This document shows positions 62,414 to 64,000 of a DNA stretch of 64,000 bases, in pieces. The number at the start of each line of letters is the position of its first letter. The stretch's first letter is position 1. Location: NCBI RefSeq assembly GCF_023074055.1, contig NZ_JADPKR010000094.1:248001-312000 (forward strand), read 5' to 3'. Under the pieces are notes generated by a model. It was not told where the DNA came from. It did not search any database and worked only from the letters and a program-made list of their open reading frames with translations. The translations under genes and the position numbers were made by a program. Source of the stretch: Bradyrhizobium sp. 141 (GTDB lineage Bacteria > Pseudomonadota > Alphaproteobacteria > Rhizobiales > Xanthobacteraceae).

Positions 62414-62746
62414 ATGACGACGGACGGGATCCTTTCGCAATTGAACAAGGCCTCCGCGGCAGAGGAGTTTTTTGCACTGCTCGGCGTCGAGTACGATGCG
62501 AAAATCATCGACGTGGCGCGGCTTCATATTCTGCGTCGCATGGGTCAATATCTCGCGGGCGAGGAGTTTACCGGTGCATCCGATCCTGACATCGCCTCGC
62601 GTTGCAAGGCCACGCTTGAGCGCGCCTATGCCGATTTCGTCACGTCCTCCCCGATCGAACAGCGCGTGTTCAAGGTCCTGAAGGATGCGGCCGCACCACA
62701 ATCGAACAAGCATCCAGCATTGGTGCAGCTCAGTTCCTTGGAGTGA
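62414..62746 (+). CDS. nifW: Nitrogenase-stabilising protein NifW
   Basis: A 110-residue protein that helps stabilise or protect the MoFe protein against oxygen. It reads ILSQLNKASAAEEFFALLGV, YDAKIIDVARLHILRRMGQY and FVTSSPIEQRVFKVLKDAAA, matching NifW along its whole length. The start at 62414 overlaps nothing but lies two bases after the nifV stop, so both are surely on one transcript from the nifV promoter. Confidence 0.95.
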   Translation: MTTDGILSQLNKASAAEEFFALLGVEYDAKIIDVARLHILRRMGQYLAGEEFTGASDPDIASRCKATLERAYADFVTSSPIEQRVFKVLKDAAAPQSNKHPALVQLSSLE

Positions 62747-63012
62747 ATTGAGTTTGTATCTCGTGCCCTGGAGCGTGAAGGTTCAGAGAACCTGCCAACC
62801 TCCCAGGGCGTCGAATTCAAATGGAAGTTGCAACGGCCTCGCGGATCCGCAGCTTGGACACTCGGCTCCTTAAGGTAATCACGGCTCAGCCCTGATATTT
62901 CCGTCGTTTCAAGCTGGTGCCCATGGTGCACCTATCTCCTGCAATGGTACGCCGGCAGCGGGGAGCGCATATTTGGCGAGGAAAGCGCAGCAAGATTCGG
63001 ATGACTGTCTTC

Positions 63013-63028
63013 TGTCGCATTCCGGACA
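63013..63028 (+). promoter_or_regulatory. NifA upstream activator site ahead of the fixA stub and fixB
   Basis: The sequence tgtcgcattccggaca has exact TGT-N10-ACA form and lies 105 bases upstream of an RpoN promoter. Confidence 0.72.
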
Positions 63029-63133
63029 CGGGTCAGCACGGTTTCGAATGTTCCGATCCTCGTGAGAGGCTGCCAATCCGATTTCCTTCAGTAAGATTCT
63101 GTATTGGCGGTCAATTTTCATTGTCTGCGCAAT

Positions 63134-63149
63134 TGGTACGACAATTGCT
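63134..63149 (+). promoter_or_regulatory. RpoN (-24/-12) promoter ahead of the fixA stub and fixB
   Basis: The sequence tggtacgacaattgct has GG and GC ten bases apart and a perfect TTGCT. It lies 30 bases before the fixA-like start codon and about 765 bases before fixB. Confidence 0.78.
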
Positions 63150-63179
63150 GACATATGCTCAGTTAGTCTGGAGAAGCGA

Positions 63180-63254
63180 ATGCACATCTTGGTCCGCATC
63201 GAGTTTGTTTTGGACGCCGCGCAGTTTCGCGCGCGCTGCCTGTCGGCATCATGA
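63180..63254 (+). pseudogene. fixA N-terminal stub
   Basis: Directly downstream of the RpoN promoter, with ggaga as ribosome-binding site, a 24-residue frame reads MHILVRIEFVLDAAQFRARC and ends after LSAS. FixA, the beta subunit of the electron-transferring flavoprotein FixAB, begins MHxVVCIKQVPDSAQIRVH; the shared pattern is M-H-x-x-V-x-I-x-x-V-x-D-x-A-Q-x-R. The rest of fixA is not found in the 660 bases before fixB. In bradyrhizobia fixA is normally elsewhere, so this may be a relic of an older fixABCX order. Confidence 0.55.
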
Positions 63255-63914
63255 TGCGTCGCGACGCCAAAGCGATGATTGCATATTCTGGCCTGGCTGA
63301 GCTGAAAGCTGCGCTTGATCCGCGCCAAAGATTCGTCGACGAAATCACTCCCGTTGGCCGATCTATGGCCGAGGTTTCGCGGGGGGAGCCCTTGCTCTCC
63401 AGCGCCGGTCGCGCGGCGCCGCTGACGGGCGGCTTCACCGCCAACCCTCGTGCCCTCGCCAAGAGTGGCGGGCGTGTCGCTGCAATCGGAAATATTCCGA
63501 CGGCATTCGGAGTAATGGATCGCGTTTTCACCGGCAAGCTCGCGGCCGACAATGGCACCAGCCGAGCCTCTGGCAGGTCCTCGATCTGTTCCAACTCGGT
63601 TGCATCTCGAAGATGAGGGGGACCAATCGATCGGCTCGGGTGACCGCGCGGTTGCGTGCCTCACTAGTTCCATTGCCAAATGGTGGCCCAGAATGCCGAA
63701 CCCGGAAAGAACCCCAAGCGCGTGCTTCCGGGCTCGTCGACAAAGGTCCAGCAATGGGTGTCTCGGCCCCGCGCTGCTGCCAGGCGGTGTTGAAAAAATG
63801 GCGGCGGGCACGCGGCCGAACTCTTAACTGAAGCAATCTTCACGCGCGAATTCAAAGCTGAAGGCGGAGCACGCTTCGCTGGCGAGCCGCTACTGAACAA
63901 GGATGGGAGTACAG
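63255..63914. other. No recognisable gene between the fixA stub and fixB
   Basis: About 660 bases. A plus-strand frame at 63251-63616 (120 codons) contains an even stretch RFVDEITPVGRSMAEVSRGE then AAPLTGGFTANPRALAKSGG that looks protein-like, but I do not recognise it. The last 90 bases before fixB read EFKAEGGARFAGEPLLNKDG in one frame, also unexplained. Both may be remnants of one lost gene. Confidence 0.45.
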
Positions 63915-64000
63915 ATGATGAGCACCGCACCCAAAAGCGCCGCTCCGGCCGCGGGTGGTGGTCGCGCGGCGACCAAGAGGGAGCTGCCCGAACGATTCAA
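63915..64000 (+). CDS. fixB: Electron transfer flavoprotein alpha subunit FixB, N-terminus (cut by window edge)
   Basis: The last 86 bases start a frame that reads MMSTAPKSAAPAAGGGRAAT then KRELPERFK. The Ala/Gly-rich start followed by KKELPEHFK-like sequence is the N-terminus of rhizobial FixB, which with FixA, FixC and FixX feeds electrons to nitrogenase from NADH by electron bifurcation. A good ribosome-binding site (gggagt) precedes. Its position after nifW matches fixBCX in bradyrhizobia. Only 28 residues are visible. Confidence 0.8.
   Translation, partial: MMSTAPKSAAPAAGGGRAATKRELPERF

Noticed and set aside
1..64000. CRISPR arrays, tRNA or rRNA genes, nod boxes
   Set aside because: No spaced direct repeats of CRISPR type, no tRNA cloverleaf or rRNA core, and no nod-box consensus were noticed while reading both strands; a computed search was not possible.

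Overview
The window reads as a piece of a Bradyrhizobium symbiosis (or nif) island. The reasons are the gene order nifDKENX – iscA/NFU/nifS/nifT – nifB/frxA/nifZ – nifH/nifQ/nifV/nifW – fixB, with nifDK separated from nifH by about 20 kb; a typical Bradyrhizobium two-part outer-membrane barrel protein; many decayed transposase and recombinase pieces; and NifA/RpoN control sites in front of most nif transcription units. All calls come from reading the sequence and the translated frames; no database search was run.

Positions 1-14,200 are an accessory, heavily eroded zone. It holds the start of an HNH nuclease cut by the window edge, a large serine recombinase, a frameshifted DnaQ-type exonuclease, queD, a MATE exporter split by one in-frame TAG, a glutamate dehydrogenase pseudogene, an outer-membrane barrel protein, and a nest of recombinase, IS630, IS481 and IS1380 fragments. 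Positions 14,200-20,770 hold a compact, intact catabolic unit: an IclR regulator divergent from a taurine/nitrate-type ABC importer, a class III CoA-transferase, a citryl-CoA-lyase-like protein and an SMP-30 lactonase. Positions 21,350-28,900 hold a GNAT enzyme preceded by an overlooked 37-residue peptide, a degenerate EAL protein, a ferredoxin with a NifA-type site followed by relics of sufB and sufS, and metE behind a cobalamin riboswitch.

A group II intron with a dead reverse transcriptase sits immediately behind a rho-independent terminator (28.9-30.9 kb). A di-haem peroxidase, a secreted protein of unknown function and broken transposase pieces follow. From 36.4 kb to the end runs the nitrogen-fixation region. 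It holds the MoFe protein (nifDK), the FeMo-cofactor scaffold and carriers (nifE, nifN, nifX, DUF269 and DUF683 proteins, ferredoxin III), sulfur mobilisation (iscA-type, NFU domain, nifS, nifT), NifB with ferredoxin FrxA, two NifZ proteins and two small nif-cluster proteins, a peroxiredoxin divergent from nifH, nifQ (molybdenum), nifV (homocitrate), nifW and the start of fixB.

Paired TGT-N10-ACA upstream sites and GG-N10-GC promoters can be read before nifD, the iscA operon, an unknown gene divergent from it, nifB, nifH, the peroxiredoxin, nifV and a fixA-like remnant ahead of fixB. The genes therefore form one NifA-controlled regulon spread over several operons. The most interesting items are the NifA-linked unknown gene at 45.5-46.1 kb, nifV with its own promoter, the fixA stub retaining a NifA promoter upstream of fixB, the short peptide plus GNAT pair, and the lactonase/CoA-transferase/lyase operon.
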